In this document: piece by piece, positions 8,892-17,052 of the stretch
Position numbering within the stretch: position 1 is the stretch's first letter
How the letters are laid out: the number at the start of each line of letters is the position of its first letter
Assembly (NCBI RefSeq): GCF_013623775.1
Contig: NZ_JABFAM010000004.1
Coordinates: 372,001-436,000 of the forward strand
Length of the DNA stretch: 64,000 nucleotides
Source of the DNA: Rufibacter sp. XAAS-G3-1
GTDB lineage: Bacteria > Bacteroidota > Bacteroidia > Cytophagales > Hymenobacteraceae
Direction of reading: 5' to 3'
The notes under the pieces: generated by a model
Told to the model about the DNA's origin: nothing
The model's input: the letters and a program-made list of their open reading frames with translations, nothing else
Databases searched by the model: none
Made by a program: the position numbers and the translations under genes

Positions 8892-9515
8892 TTAGTAGCG
8901 ACTCGCGAATCGTTTCTCCAATTGGTTTGTTGCCACCCGTAAGGCATATTCCGCCTCGGGGTGATTGGGGTGATAGGCAAGAAACCGGGTCAGATCTGAG
9001 ATACTCTCCTGCACCTTGTTTAGCTCCAGCTTTACCACGGCCCGGTTATACAAGGCTTTGGAATGCTCCGGCGCAACCGCAATCACGGCATCCAGATCAC
9101 GAATGGCCCCGAACATATCATCTAAATGGTACTTGGCCACCGATCTTCCATACAAGCCTTCTAAGGAGGCATTTTCCAGAAGGGCGGCCTCAAAATCCTG
9201 TAAAGCTTCTTTGAAAGCCCCTATCTCCAGAAACGCCTTTCCCCGGCTGGTAAGCAAATCTGCCCTCTTGTCAGTTGCTAGATGCAAAGCCTTTGAATAA
9301 TCTTTGATTGCTCCGTAGACATCACTTGTCTCCATTCTGGCTGCGGCGCGCTCGGCATAGGCCTGGGCATTGGCAGGCTGTCGGTTGATCTGCTGCGAGC
9401 GCTCCTTTATTTTGTTTTTAGAGCCTGCATTGAAAGGAGTAGTTAAGGTAAATGCGGAAGCTTGCCAAGAAGCTACCATCAAAACCAATATGCTTATCAT
9501 CTTTAAGCGTTGCAT
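8892..9515 (-). CDS. Secreted tetratricopeptide-repeat protein
   Basis: The 207-residue product has a signal peptide (MQRLKMISILVLMVASWQASA). It is followed by about four TPR units with the usual small/aromatic spacing, for example 'AQAYAERAAARMETSDVYGAIKDYSKAL', 'RADLLTSRGKAFLEIGAFKEALQDFEAAL', 'LEGLYGRSVAKYHLDDMFGAIRDLDAVI' and 'SKALYNRAVVKLELNKVQESISDLTRFL'. TPR arrays are protein-binding scaffolds; the partner is unknown. It is expected in the periplasm. The neighbour at 8389 is also a small secreted protein, but the two are separated by about 110 bases and the link is only positional. Confidence 0.85.
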   Translation of the reverse strand: MQRLKMISILVLMVASWQASAFTLTTPFNAGSKNKIKERSQQINRQPANAQAYAERAAARMETSDVYGAIKDYSKALHLATDKRADLLTSRGKAFLEIGAFKEALQDFEAALLENASLEGLYGRSVAKYHLDDMFGAIRDLDAVIAVAPEHSKALYNRAVVKLELNKVQESISDLTRFLAYHPNHPEAEYALRVATNQLEKRFASRY

Positions 9516-10130
9516 TCTTCTCCTTTCGGGTTAAAACAAAGTGATTGTACCAGATTGATTCCCTTTAAACGACCAGCAGCTTCATCTAGCAGAAAATGTC
9601 AATTGCTTAAAGGAATGTGACAAATATAGAGAAACATTCAGAACGAAAACAAGACTTGATATAAAAAAATGCATGAAATAATAAATTTTTCTTCAAAACA
9701 TGCCTTTACACGCTGTAAATGCAACTTTCTACCTACAAAAATTTTTCAACTATTTGTTAACTCACCATGATTTTTTCAGAAACTCAGCGCTATCAGTTCA
9801 AAAATACATTCATATAGTTACATACTACTTACCTCCACAGGATAACCTCCTGAAAAATTAGTATTTTCCAAGTATATTTTATCTCAGGATTACTTCCCAA
9901 GGCGTGAGCCTGCATAACACAATACCAATATTCACTTACAACTTCCTTATAAACAGCCTGTTTTAGAGCTTATTGAAATCACTTCAACCATACTCCTCTT
10001 TTTCCTGTAAGCAGGAGTAATCCTGAAACTTATTGAGAAACCTGGTTTTAGGGCTGTTTTCATAAAAACACGCTCTAAACAGCGTCATTTGCTAAAAGCA
10101 CGGTAATTTCTGGCAGAACCCGCCAGACGC
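9516..10130. other. Gene-free, AT-rich stretch
   Basis: About 600 bases without a credible reading frame, clearly richer in A+T than the surrounding DNA, especially 9590-9900. It holds one R copy (10044-10080). A stretch at 9963-9980 (TTA-GAGCTTATTGAAAT) resembles the left end of the MITE, but no matching right end was found. It could include the promoter of the TPR gene; I could not pick a clear TAnnTTTG site. Confidence 0.6.
10044..10080. repeat. R palindrome copy
   Basis: GGTTTTAGGGCTGTTTT-cat-AAAAACACGCTCTAAAC. Confidence 0.7.
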
Positions 10131-10167
10131 AAAAAGGCCCGGCTGTAGTAGCCGGGCCTTTGTTTTT
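10131..10167 (-). terminator. Terminator after the aminopeptidase remnant
   Basis: AAAGGCCCGGCT…AGCCGGGCCTTT with a T run on the minus strand. It is intact although the gene it served is broken. Confidence 0.8.
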
Positions 10168-10182
10168 GAAGATGCTTTCTGC

Positions 10183-11039
10183 CTATGACTTTACCGTCAC
10201 CTCCTTCATGTTGTCAGCCGGGTTTCGGTCTATGAGTTTGATGTAGGGGCCAACTCCCGCTTTCTGGGGTTTTTACCTTTACCGTGACCTCCAACTTGTT
10301 CTGACCGGCCTTTATGCGCTGTTTCTGCAGGTACAGCGGCACGTCTTGCCAGTTGCCGTCAATCTTCTTGCGGGTGAGCACCGCCACGTCTACAAAGTCA
10401 TTCAAAGGATCCAGCGTCTCATTGCCCAGGCTATCGGCACGGAATTTCTTGGCGTCTACGGTGAACGTGACTTTGTACGAGCCATCCTTCTGCTGCACCG
10501 CCCAGGCCTGGGTGGCCTTGTTCTCATAAAGGGTGATGTTCTAGAACATGTCATCTACCAGGTACTGCAGGAAATCTGGCGTGGCTTTGCGGATGCAGCC
10601 TCATACACTCTACTGAGTTGGTGTACGGTGCCTGCTGGAAAGCCACTTTCTGCACGTATTCCTTCAGGGCGGCGTTCAGCTTGTCTTCCCCAATGTAATC
10701 TGCCAAGGCGTACATCGCCACCGAGCCTTTGCGGTAATGGATGTACTGCTGCTTCGTGCCGCCGGAGTAGCCGCCCAGGTTCTTTTTGCGCACCTCGTAC
10801 AGATTGGTTTGCTGGAGCAGGGAGGCCACTGTCTCTTTCCGCTCTTTGCTGTTGTGGACGCCTTTGAGCACCGCAAAATAATCCAGCAGTTCCTCGGCGC
10901 TCACCTTGGGGTACACCCCGAATTCCTGCGGCAGACACCCTAGCACTTTCCGCATCTCGTCTTTTTCCCAGAACCCCTCCAGATCACCTAACCTGATGCT
11001 GCCGCTGTCTGCCTCCTGTAGCGTGGCGAAGGTGCGCAT
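10183..11039 (-). pseudogene. ABC ATPase / M1 aminopeptidase deletion chimera, decayed
   Basis: The first ~98 codons (from 11039) are an ABC transporter ATPase lacking its Walker A region, from 'MRTFATLQEADSGSI' through the Q-loop 'LPQEFGVYP' to the signature 'LGGYSGG'. Just after this, at about 10746-10752, the frame switches to the C-terminal part of an M1 aminopeptidase ('QQYIHYRKGSVAMYAL…YIGEDKLN…PYTNS'). In Bacteroidota an ABC ATPase gene is often followed by a permease fused to an M1 aminopeptidase, so a several-kb internal deletion joining the two at an AGCAGC-type microhomology is likely. Further lesions are a frameshift near 10600, a TAG replacing Glu in 'DDMF*NITLYENKA', and a frameshift near 10250 before 'AGVGPYIKLIDRNPADN'. 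The 5' end is lost at an R copy. Confidence 0.88.
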
Positions 11040-11053
11040 TTCTTTTAGGGTCT

Positions 11054-11089
11054 GTTTTGGGCCTGTTTTTCTGAAAACACCCCCTAAAC
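11054..11089. repeat. R palindrome copy at a gene truncation point
   Basis: GTTTTGGGCCTGTTTTT-ctg-AAAACACCCCCTAAAC, starting 15 bases beyond the truncated 5' end of the ABC ATPase remnant. Confidence 0.75.
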
Positions 11090-11125
11090 AACCCGCCTAC
11101 TCCGCCCCTGCCCCTGGTGACACCC

Positions 11126-11172
11126 AAAAAGCCGATGCCCTGCCTTCAGGGAAGGCAGGGCATCGGCTTTCA
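11126..11172 (-). terminator. Strong terminator of the 11.2-kb gene
   Basis: AAAGCCGATGCCCTGCC…GGCAGGGCATCGGCTTT, a near-perfect 17-bp stem with a T-rich tract on the minus strand. Confidence 0.85.
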
Positions 11173-11196
11173 ACAAAATCTGGTAGGCGAACCAGG

Positions 11197-11853
11197 CTAC
11201 ACGTGCCTAAGCACTTGCTCTTGGAAAGCACGTCTCAGGTAAGATCCTTTAGGTATTTCAACTGGCTGTACTTTGGCAATCATAGGAAGCACCTCTGGGT
11301 CGCCGGTGATGTACGTAAGGGTCAAGTCAAAAACATGGTGCATTTCAATCCGGTGGTTTGCCCCGTCACAAATAGGGAAGGAATCCTCAAGAGAGACATT
11401 CCCGGTTTCGGGCAACAGGTTGTACTTGGAAAGAACTGATTTTACGATGGCCTGCCCTCTGGCTGGCTTAGGGGTTTTCACAATGGTTTGCCCCATGATG
11501 AATTTACCGTGCAGAAAGTGAAGGCACTGCGTCATTTTAGCAGACCCCACGTAAGAGAAGTAGAAAAGCACCTCATGCCCCACCACATCCAGCTCTTGGT
11601 GCACGCGGAACTCAGGTCTGCCCAACAGCCGCTTCGCCTGCCGGATGGTCGCCCCGAAAGCCAAGCCTCTGAAGGTAACCTCCTGCCGCGTGTTTGCTTG
11701 AAGCTGCTTAGGCGCAGTGAGCACATTCCGCATACTTGCCACGGTACGCACATAATTCACCCTGTCAAAATAGTCCTTTTTTGTTTGACCTCCCACATCC
11801 AGTCTGCTTTTAGACTTTCCTGATACCAACGCTTTCCAAACAGAAGTAAACAT
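11197..11853 (-). CDS. Hypothetical protein
   Basis: An intact 218-residue frame with its own strong terminator. I do not recognise the family. There is no signal peptide or membrane segment. The middle contains 'GLAFGATIRQAKRLLGRPEFRV', a helix-rich segment reminiscent of small domains that start with 'GLxFGxSxxxVxxxLGxP', followed by alternating strand-like stretches ('VLFYFSYV', 'HHVFDLTLTYITGD'). Codon use is ordinary for the window. The neighbours on both sides are pseudogenes, so context gives no clue; its integrity between two decayed genes suggests it is real and possibly under selection. Confidence 0.65.
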   Translation of the reverse strand: MFTSVWKALVSGKSKSRLDVGGQTKKDYFDRVNYVRTVASMRNVLTAPKQLQANTRQEVTFRGLAFGATIRQAKRLLGRPEFRVHQELDVVGHEVLFYFSYVGSAKMTQCLHFLHGKFIMGQTIVKTPKPARGQAIVKSVLSKYNLLPETGNVSLEDSFPICDGANHRIEMHHVFDLTLTYITGDPEVLPMIAKVQPVEIPKGSYLRRAFQEQVLRHV

Positions 11854-12264
11854 CTCTAATAAGTTTTAATGCTATTGCTTTAATTAACTTTATTTCACCT
11901 TTTTACTCTGACAAGCTAAGTTCACCTGTGGCTCACCCCACCTTATCATCTTTCACTTAACTTATGCTAGTTACCAACTATCCACGGGTACCCAAAACAC
12001 TTCTTAAAAGAATATAACAACTTCCTTCTTTCGGCTAAAACTAAATTTTACTGCCAGAGTAGTATCCAATGCTGTTCTTATTAAGATGCAATTGAATAGG
12101 GCTGAACTTCTATCAAAGGCCACTGCGCCCTTACTTCCAGCGTAAGCCGAAAACAGCCTTCTTTCAAGAAAACAGCCCTGAAACGGAGGCGTCTCAGGGC
12201 TGTAGGTAACTTTACTGTGCTTTGGCTTCTGTCTGGAAATGGGTTCTTTGGAGAGGGATTGGCA
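11854..12264. other. Gene-free stretch upstream of the hypothetical gene
   Basis: AT-rich to about 12080, presumably including the promoter of the gene ending at 11197. An R copy and then repeat D follow. No coding signal was seen. Confidence 0.6.
12146..12186. repeat. R palindrome copy
   Basis: GCCGAAAACAGCC…caagAAAACAGCCCTGAAACGG. The right half is good and the left half is rearranged. Confidence 0.55.
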
Positions 12265-12485
12265 GGTGCATGCCTTATGCTGTTCCCTAGGTTTGGCTGT
12301 TTGTTGCGTGGGTGCAAATACTTTGCTGTTTCATCTTTGGCGGTATGCGCTCATGGCCGCGGAGCCCTGTCTTCCCCGCGCGCACTGCCCTTTCGGCCTG
12401 GCAGGTCTGTTCCTCTTAGTAGCTGTCTATCCAGGGCCAAAAGCAAGGCGCGCTCGGGGAAGACTGGAACTGGGGAATGTAGTAA
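12265..12485 (+). repeat. Dispersed repeat D, copy 1 (about 220 bp)
   Basis: It aligns along its length with 54508-54725 in the same orientation. Conserved blocks are GCCTTATGCTGTTCCC, TTGTTGCGTGGGT, TGTTTCATCTTTG, GGTATGCGCTCA, GTCTTCCCC…GCACTGCCCTTT, AGGGCCAAAAGC and GGAAGACTGGAAC. GTCTTCCCC…GCGC can pair with GCGCGC…GGGGAAGAC. Both copies can be read through in one frame with similar translations, but no start site or known protein fits. Confidence 0.75.
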
Positions 12486-12626
12486 ATCCGCGCCATGGAA
12501 GGGGCTGTAACGGTTACTAGTTGCATTACCTTTATTCCCCAGCAAAGGCATATTCCCCTCTCCTTGGCTAATCTTACAGGGAAAAATGAGCGGCTAATTA
12601 TATTCTGAGAATCCTAAAGAATCAGA

Positions 12627-12752
12627 CCGCTCTTTCGGAGTTCCACTCCGGAAGCAAGCTGCCCGTGGTTCACGGCGGAGTGGAACTCCGCAGCAGGCAG
12701 GTTCGGGAGTAGAACTCCCGAACAGCTAGAGTTCCACTCCGGAACCTGCTAG
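12627..12752. repeat. Repeat E, copy 2 (inverted relative to copy 1)
   Basis: Blocks GAGTTCCACTCCGGAAGCAA, GGCGGAGTGGAACTCCGC and TTCGGGAGTAGAACTCCCGA match copy 1 at 8020-8135 in reverse complement. Its right end coincides with the point where the receptor pseudogene loses its reading frame. Confidence 0.8.
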
Positions 12753-13742
12753 ATTTTAGGCGTAAGGTTATAATCAAACCCAACCCAGGCGTTGTGGCTG
12801 TTGATCTGGTGCCTGATTCTGTTCTGCTGGCCATACGCCCCTTGGTACGTTCGCGCTTCATTAGGGGAGAAAAACTCGCGGTAAATATTCAACCGGTTGA
12901 AGTCTTTGCGGTGCACGTAATTGTAGGAGCCAAACACGTTCAGGTTCTTGTTGCGGTGGTTCAGTTGCAAGCCCTGGTTGATTTTAGGCAATTCACCCTG
13001 CCCCAAAGAAGACGTGATGCTGCCATTAGCACCAACCCGCGTGTCTTTCTTTAGCCTACTATCAATGATTCCGGCATTGCCCGCCGCATCATACTTGGCC
13101 CAAGGGTTGGTAATCAAATCTATCTTCGCCACCTCGTTGGCGTTGAGGCTGCGCAGCATGGTCGCCAATTCTGTGCCTGACATGGGCACCCGCTTGCCAT
13201 TGATCATCACCATCACTCCGGCGCGGCCCCGCATGCTGATGTTGTCGTTTTGGTCTACCATTAAGCCCGGGCTTTCTCCAGCACCTCCAGAGCACATTGC
13301 TCCCCGCCGCCGAGATGCTGTTCTCCACGTTGAGCACCGTCTTATCAAAATGCTGCTCCACAAACGGTTTCTGCGCCTCAATCTTTACCTCCTTCAAAGC
13401 CACCGCCCGTTTTGGCATCACCACCTCTCCCAAATCAGTGTTGCTTTGCAGCCGAACGGCTCCCGAGGAGTACAAGGCATAGTCATAATGCATCGCCATG
13501 AGCTTGTAATTCCCAGCGGGGATGTTGCTGAACGTGAAGGCACCGTGGGCATCAGACACTTCCACTTTCACCAGCACCTGGCTGGAATCTTTCACCAACT
13601 GTATAGCGGCCGCCAGGGTTTCCCCTTTAGGGCCTTTGACCGTACCCTTGATTTCAAATCTACTCTGCGCCTGAGCGTGTCCCAAATTGGCCAAACAAGC
13701 GAACCAGCAGGTTAGAAGAAAAGTAAATGTTTTGGCGTACAT
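12749..13742 (-). pseudogene. TonB-dependent receptor remnant (truncated, frameshifted)
   Basis: It begins with a signal peptide (MYAKTFTFLLTCWFACLANLGHA) and a carboxypeptidase-regulatory-like/CNA-type domain ('GTVKGPKGETLAAAIQLVKDSS…GAFTFSNIPAGNYKLMA'), then a plug domain ('LKEVKIEAQKPFVEQ…'). The frame is lost near 13275-13310, where two small indels separate 'SAAGSNVL' from 'PGLMVDQNDNISMRGRAG'. The plug then continues in another frame ('MVMINGKRVPMSGTELATMLRS…IDLITNPWAKYDAAGNAGII') into the first barrel strands and stops at a TAG at the edge of repeat E. Only about 330 of an expected ~800 residues remain. Substrate unknown; the plug type resembles receptors related to the OMP_b-brl family. 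Confidence 0.88.
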
Positions 13743-13775
13743 AGCGTTAGGAAGAGTGAAGTCGTTCTACAGCTA

Positions 13776-13890
13776 TTTTCAGAAAAGCAGGCCGAAAACA
13801 CAAAAGCCGTACAGGTGGAACAAACACTACCAACTGCAGCAAACAGCCCCACTCGTTTACAAGCCGTTTTAGAAAAAACAGGCCGAAAAC
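13776..13890. repeat. Two half-copies of the R palindrome
   Basis: At 13776-13799, TTTTCAGAAAAGCAGGCCGAAAAC; at 13866-13890, GTTTTAGAAAAAACAGGCC followed by GAAAAC. Each lacks the left inner arm. They are the only content of the gap between the receptor remnant and aspS apart from the promoter. Confidence 0.6.
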
Positions 13891-13893
13891 GCG

Positions 13894-13926
13894 TTTCGCC
13901 AGATCACAGAACAATTAGTACCTTTG
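13894..13926 (+). promoter_or_regulatory. aspS promoter (Bacteroidota type)
   Basis: A TACCTTTG box at 13919-13926 fits TAnnTTTG, with a TTTCG (consensus TTTG) about 20 bases upstream. The predicted leader is about 20 bases. Confidence 0.6.
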
Positions 13927-13952
13927 CAGCTCCCTTTTAAAGAACAGATACC

Positions 13953-15752
13953 ATGCTTCGTTCACACACCTGCGGCGAATTGCGCCTCGAGAATATTGGT
14001 CAGGAAGTGACCCTGACCGGTTGGGTACAGAAATCACGCGACAAAGGCGGCATGCTTTGGGTTGACTTGCGCGACCGCTACGGCATCACGCAGCTGAGCC
14101 TGGAGGAAGGCATTTCTGATCCGCAGGCGCTCACGCTGGCCCGTACCCTGGGCCGCGAGTTCGTGATCAAAGCCACCGGCACCGTGATTGAGCGCGAGTC
14201 TAAAAATGACAAAATCGCCACCGGCGACATTGAGATAAAAGTAACCGCGCTGGAGGTCTTGAACCCCGCCAAGTTACCGCCCTTCCTGATTGAAGACGAA
14301 ACCGACGGCGGCGATGACCTGCGCATGAAGTACCGTTACCTGGATCTGCGCCGCTCTCCCGTGCGCAAAAGCCTGGAACTGCGCCACCGCATGGCGCAGC
14401 AGACCCGCTCGTACCTGGACGGCCAAGGCTTTATTGAGGTAGAAACCCCGGTGCTCATCAAATCCACGCCCGAAGGTGCCCGTGACTTCGTGGTGCCCAG
14501 CCGCATGAACCCCGGCGAGTTCTACGCCCTGCCGCAGTCTCCGCAGACGTTCAAGCAACTGTTGATGGTGTCGGGTTTTGACAAGTACTTCCAGATTGTA
14601 AAATGCTTTAGAGACGAAGACCTGCGCGCCGACCGTCAGCCGGAGTTCACCCAGATTGACTGCGAACTTTCCTTCGTGACCCAGGAAGACATCCTGAACA
14701 CGTTTGAAGGCCTGGTGAAGCACCTGTTCCGTACCGTAAAGGGAATAGAACTGGCAGACTTCCCGCGCATGACTTACGCCGATGCCATGCGCCTGTATGG
14801 CTCAGACAAGCCTGATACCCGTTTCGGAATGCAATTTTTGGAGCTGAAAAACCTCACCCCAGCCCTCTCCAACGGAGAGGGAGCTTTGCCTACGGATTTA
14901 GTGTCTAACAAAGGCTTCAAAGTATTTGACGATGCTGAGCTGGTGGTGGGCATCAACGCCAGCGGTAGCGCCCACTTTACCCGAAAGCAACTGGATGAGC
15001 TGACTGACTTTGTGAAGCGTCCGCAGGTAGGTGCCACTGGTTTGGTGTACGCCCGCGTGCAGGAAGACGGCAGCGTAAAATCTAGCGTGGACAAATTCTA
15101 CTCGCCGGAGGATTTACAGCAATGGGCCCAGGCCTTCAACGCCCAGCCCGGCGACTTACTGTTAGTGTTGGCTGGCGGAGCAGATAAAACCCGCAAGGCC
15201 TTGAGTGAACTGCGCCTGGAAATGGGTACCCGTTTGGGCCTGCGCGACAAAGACACGTTCTCTACCCTGTGGGTGCTGGACTTCCCGCTATTGGAATGGG
15301 ACGAGGAAAGCAACCGTTACCACGCCATGCACCACCCGTTCACCTCGCCCAAGCCCGAGGACATGGATTTGATTGACACCAACCCCGGAGCCGTGCGCGC
15401 CAATGCCTATGACATGGTCATTAACGGTGTAGAAGTAGGTGGCGGCTCTATCCGTATCCATGACCGTGTCGTGCAATCCCGCATGTTTGACTTGCTTGGC
15501 TTCACCAAAGAAGAAGCGCAGGCGCAGTTCGGGTTCCTGCTGGATGCCTTTGAATACGGTGCGCCGCCACATGGTGGCATCGCCTTCGGGTTTGACCGTT
15601 TGTGCTCATTGTTCGGCGGGGCCGATTCCATCCGGGACTTCATCGCCTTCCCTAAAAACAACTCGGGCCGTGACGTGATGATTGATGCGCCTTCGCCCAT
15701 TGACCAAAAGCAGCTGGATGAATTACAGATTGACGTTCGGTTGAAAAAGTAA
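13953..15752 (+). CDS. aspS: Aspartyl-tRNA synthetase
   Basis: The 599-residue class II synthetase charges tRNA-Asp (and perhaps tRNA-Asn, since gatA is also present). The N-terminal OB-fold anticodon domain (about 1-110, 'RSHTCGELR…[26 protein letters not shown]') is followed by the catalytic domain with flipping-loop and motif 2 residues '[18 protein letters not shown]' (about 219-236), a bacterial GAD insertion domain, and motif 3 'GIAFGFDRL' near 544. One oddity: about residues 300-316 ('[15 protein letters not shown]') are encoded by a copy of a repeat otherwise found between genes. The insertion lies in a surface-exposed region before '[11 protein letters not shown]' and keeps the frame. 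A clear promoter and terminator frame the gene. Confidence 0.97.
   Translation: MLRSHTCGELRLENIGQEVTLTGWVQKSRDKGGMLWVDLRDRYGITQLSLEEGISDPQALTLARTLGREFVIKATGTVIERESKNDKIATGDIEIKVTALEVLNPAKLPPFLIEDETDGGDDLRMKYRYLDLRRSPVRKSLELRHRMAQQTRSYLDGQGFIEVETPVLIKSTPEGARDFVVPSRMNPGEFYALPQSPQTFKQLLMVSGFDKYFQIVKCFRDEDLRADRQPEFTQIDCELSFVTQEDILNTFEGLVKHLFRTVKGIELADFPRMTYADAMRLYGSDKPDTRFGMQFLELKNLTPALSNGEGALPTDLVSNKGFKVFDDAELVVGINASGSAHFTRKQLDELTDFVKRPQVGATGLVYARVQEDGSVKSSVDKFYSPEDLQQWAQAFNAQPGDLLLVLAGGADKTRKALSELRLEMGTRLGLRDKDTFSTLWVLDFPLLEWDEESNRYHAMHHPFTSPKPEDMDLIDTNPGAVRANAYDMVINGVEVGGGSIRIHDRVVQSRMFDLLGFTKEEAQAQFGFLLDAFEYGAPPHGGIAFGFDRLCSLFGGADSIRDFIAFPKNNSGRDVMIDAPSPIDQKQLDELQIDVRLKK
14848..14891 (+). repeat. 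Repeat L fragment inside the aspS coding sequence
   Basis: The bases ACCTCACCCC-AGCC-CTCTCCAACGGAGAGGGA, plus a GCTTTGCCT tail, match the left arm of the intergenic repeat at 24503-24547 (ACCTCACCCC…CTCTCCCGCGGAGAGGGAAGTTCTGCCT) and at 34744. They encode [14 protein letters not shown] in frame. Confidence 0.8.
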
Positions 15753-15775
15753 TCATCAGCTTTTCAAATAGCATG

Positions 15776-15813
15776 AAACCGGTGAGGGCTTATAGGCCTC
15801 ACCGGTTTTTTCG
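15776..15813 (+). terminator. aspS terminator
   Basis: AAACCGGTGAGGGC…GCCTCACCGGTTTTTT: perfect stem and T run, 24 bases after the stop. Confidence 0.9.
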
Positions 15814-15850
15814 TTTTAGGGCTATTTAGTAAGAGCGAGCTTAAAAACGG
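15812..15850. repeat. R palindrome copy
   Basis: CGTTTTAGGGCTATTTA…GAGCTTAAAAACG; it overlaps the last bases of the aspS terminator and lies 5 bases from element G. Confidence 0.65.
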
Positions 15851-15855
15851 AAATA

Positions 15856-16005
15856 TAGCGTCGTTATCCTGTAACGACGTGGCTCTACGCAGCAATAACA
15901 ATTCAAGGCGTTAAGAACCTTCTTTAGCAATGTTGTTTTGAGAACAGTTCTGATGTGCATCATAGGTTTCTCATGGAGATACGTCGTTACAGGGTAACGA
16001 CGCTA
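15856..16005. repeat. Inverted-repeat element G (150 bp)
   Basis: TAGCGTCGTTATCCTGTAAC-GACGT at the left and its complement at the right (15981-16005) differ by one base. Each arm is itself a palindrome (GTCGTTAC-agg-GTAACGAC). It is bracketed by R copies on both sides. Confidence 0.8.
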
Positions 16006-16012
16006 CATTTTC

Positions 16013-16048
16013 GTTTCTGGCCTGCTATTGACAAAACAGCCTTGAAAC
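16013..16048. repeat. R palindrome copy
   Basis: GTTTCTGGCCTGCTATT…AAAACAGCCTTGAAAC, 7 bases after element G. Confidence 0.65.
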
Positions 16049-16173
16049 GCACTTCTAATCTTTTCTGCCATTCACCCTTCCCTTCAACCGTTCATCATAT
16101 TTCCCTTCTATTGCAGGTTTTCAGGTGGCACCTTTGTTTCAATCAAACACGGTAACAAAAAACAACCAAAGCC

Positions 16174-17037
16174 ATGAAAGCAAAAATTACCTCTATTCTC
16201 GTATTCTTCTTGTGCCTCGCCATTCAGGTACAGGCCAAAGCCCCGTCGTTCAAAGTAATGAAATCGGGGAAAGGCCCCGCCATGATTTTGATTCCAGGTT
16301 TGAACTCGGCGGGCGAAGTGTGGGACGAGACGGTGGCGCATTACCAGAAAAACTACACCTGCTATGTCTTGACGTTGCCCGGTTTTGCGGGGCAGCCTGC
16401 TGTGAAGACGGAGCATTTCCTGAACTCCGTGCGGGACGAGATTATCGCCTATGTGCAAGAAAACAAGCTTAAGAAACCCGTGCTGGTGGGGCATAGCCTG
16501 GGCGGCTATATGGTGTTGGCCCTGAACGTGAAAGCGCCGGAGTTGTTCGGGAAGACGGTGGTGGTAGACGGCTTACCGTTCATCGGCGCAGCCCAAAACC
16601 CTGCCGCTACGCTAGAGAGCATCAAGCCCATGGCTGACCAAATCAAGAAACAGATGGCAACGCCCAACCCAGTAGCGCAGAAGCAGCAGGAAGCCAACAT
16701 GGGCTCTATGGCCAAAGATTCGGTGCACATCAAGAAGATTATTGATTGGGGCCGTACCTCTGACTACGCCACCACGGGGCAGGCCATTTATGAAATGTAC
16801 ACCTCAGATTTGCGCAAAGAAATTGTGGCTATTAAGAGCCCGGTGCTGGTGTTAGGGGCTTGGTACGGCTACAAAGATTATGGCGTGACCAAAGAGATGA
16901 CCACCAACACCTTTCAGATGCAATTCGCTAACTTGCCTACCGCTGAAATAAAAGTGGCAGACACGGCCAAGCACTTCATCATGTATGACGAGCCCGCCTG
17001 GATGCTGGCCCAGATGGACGCTTTCCTGAAGAAATAA
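16174..17037 (+). CDS. Secreted alpha/beta hydrolase
   Basis: The 287-residue product has a signal peptide (MKAKITSILVFFLCLAIQVQA). The fold is typical: oxyanion region 'ILIPGLNSAGEVW', nucleophile elbow 'GHSLGG' (Ser about residue 110), and a C-terminal His in 'DTAKHFIMYDEPAWM'; the acid is probably in 'VLGAWYGYKDYG'. The substrate is unknown; esters or short acyl compounds are plausible for the family, and homologues are often loosely annotated as proline iminopeptidase-like. The stop is 15 bases from a sensor-kinase gene on the same strand, so the hydrolase and the two-component pair may be co-transcribed. Confidence 0.9.
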   Translation: MKAKITSILVFFLCLAIQVQAKAPSFKVMKSGKGPAMILIPGLNSAGEVWDETVAHYQKNYTCYVLTLPGFAGQPAVKTEHFLNSVRDEIIAYVQENKLKKPVLVGHSLGGYMVLALNVKAPELFGKTVVVDGLPFIGAAQNPAATLESIKPMADQIKKQMATPNPVAQKQQEANMGSMAKDSVHIKKIIDWGRTSDYATTGQAIYEMYTSDLRKEIVAIKSPVLVLGAWYGYKDYGVTKEMTTNTFQMQFANLPTAEIKVADTAKHFIMYDEPAWMLAQMDAFLKK

Positions 17038-17052
17038 TCGCACACGCCACGC

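Noticed and set aside
9963-9980. Third MITE end (TTA-GAGCTTATTGAAAT)
   Set aside because: Only about 14 bases resemble the TIR; no right end or body of the 160-bp element follows.
12239-12520. Cys/Leu-rich small protein in repeat D
   Set aside because: The frame is shared by both copies, but there is no ribosome site, the N-termini differ and no family is known; described as a repeat instead.
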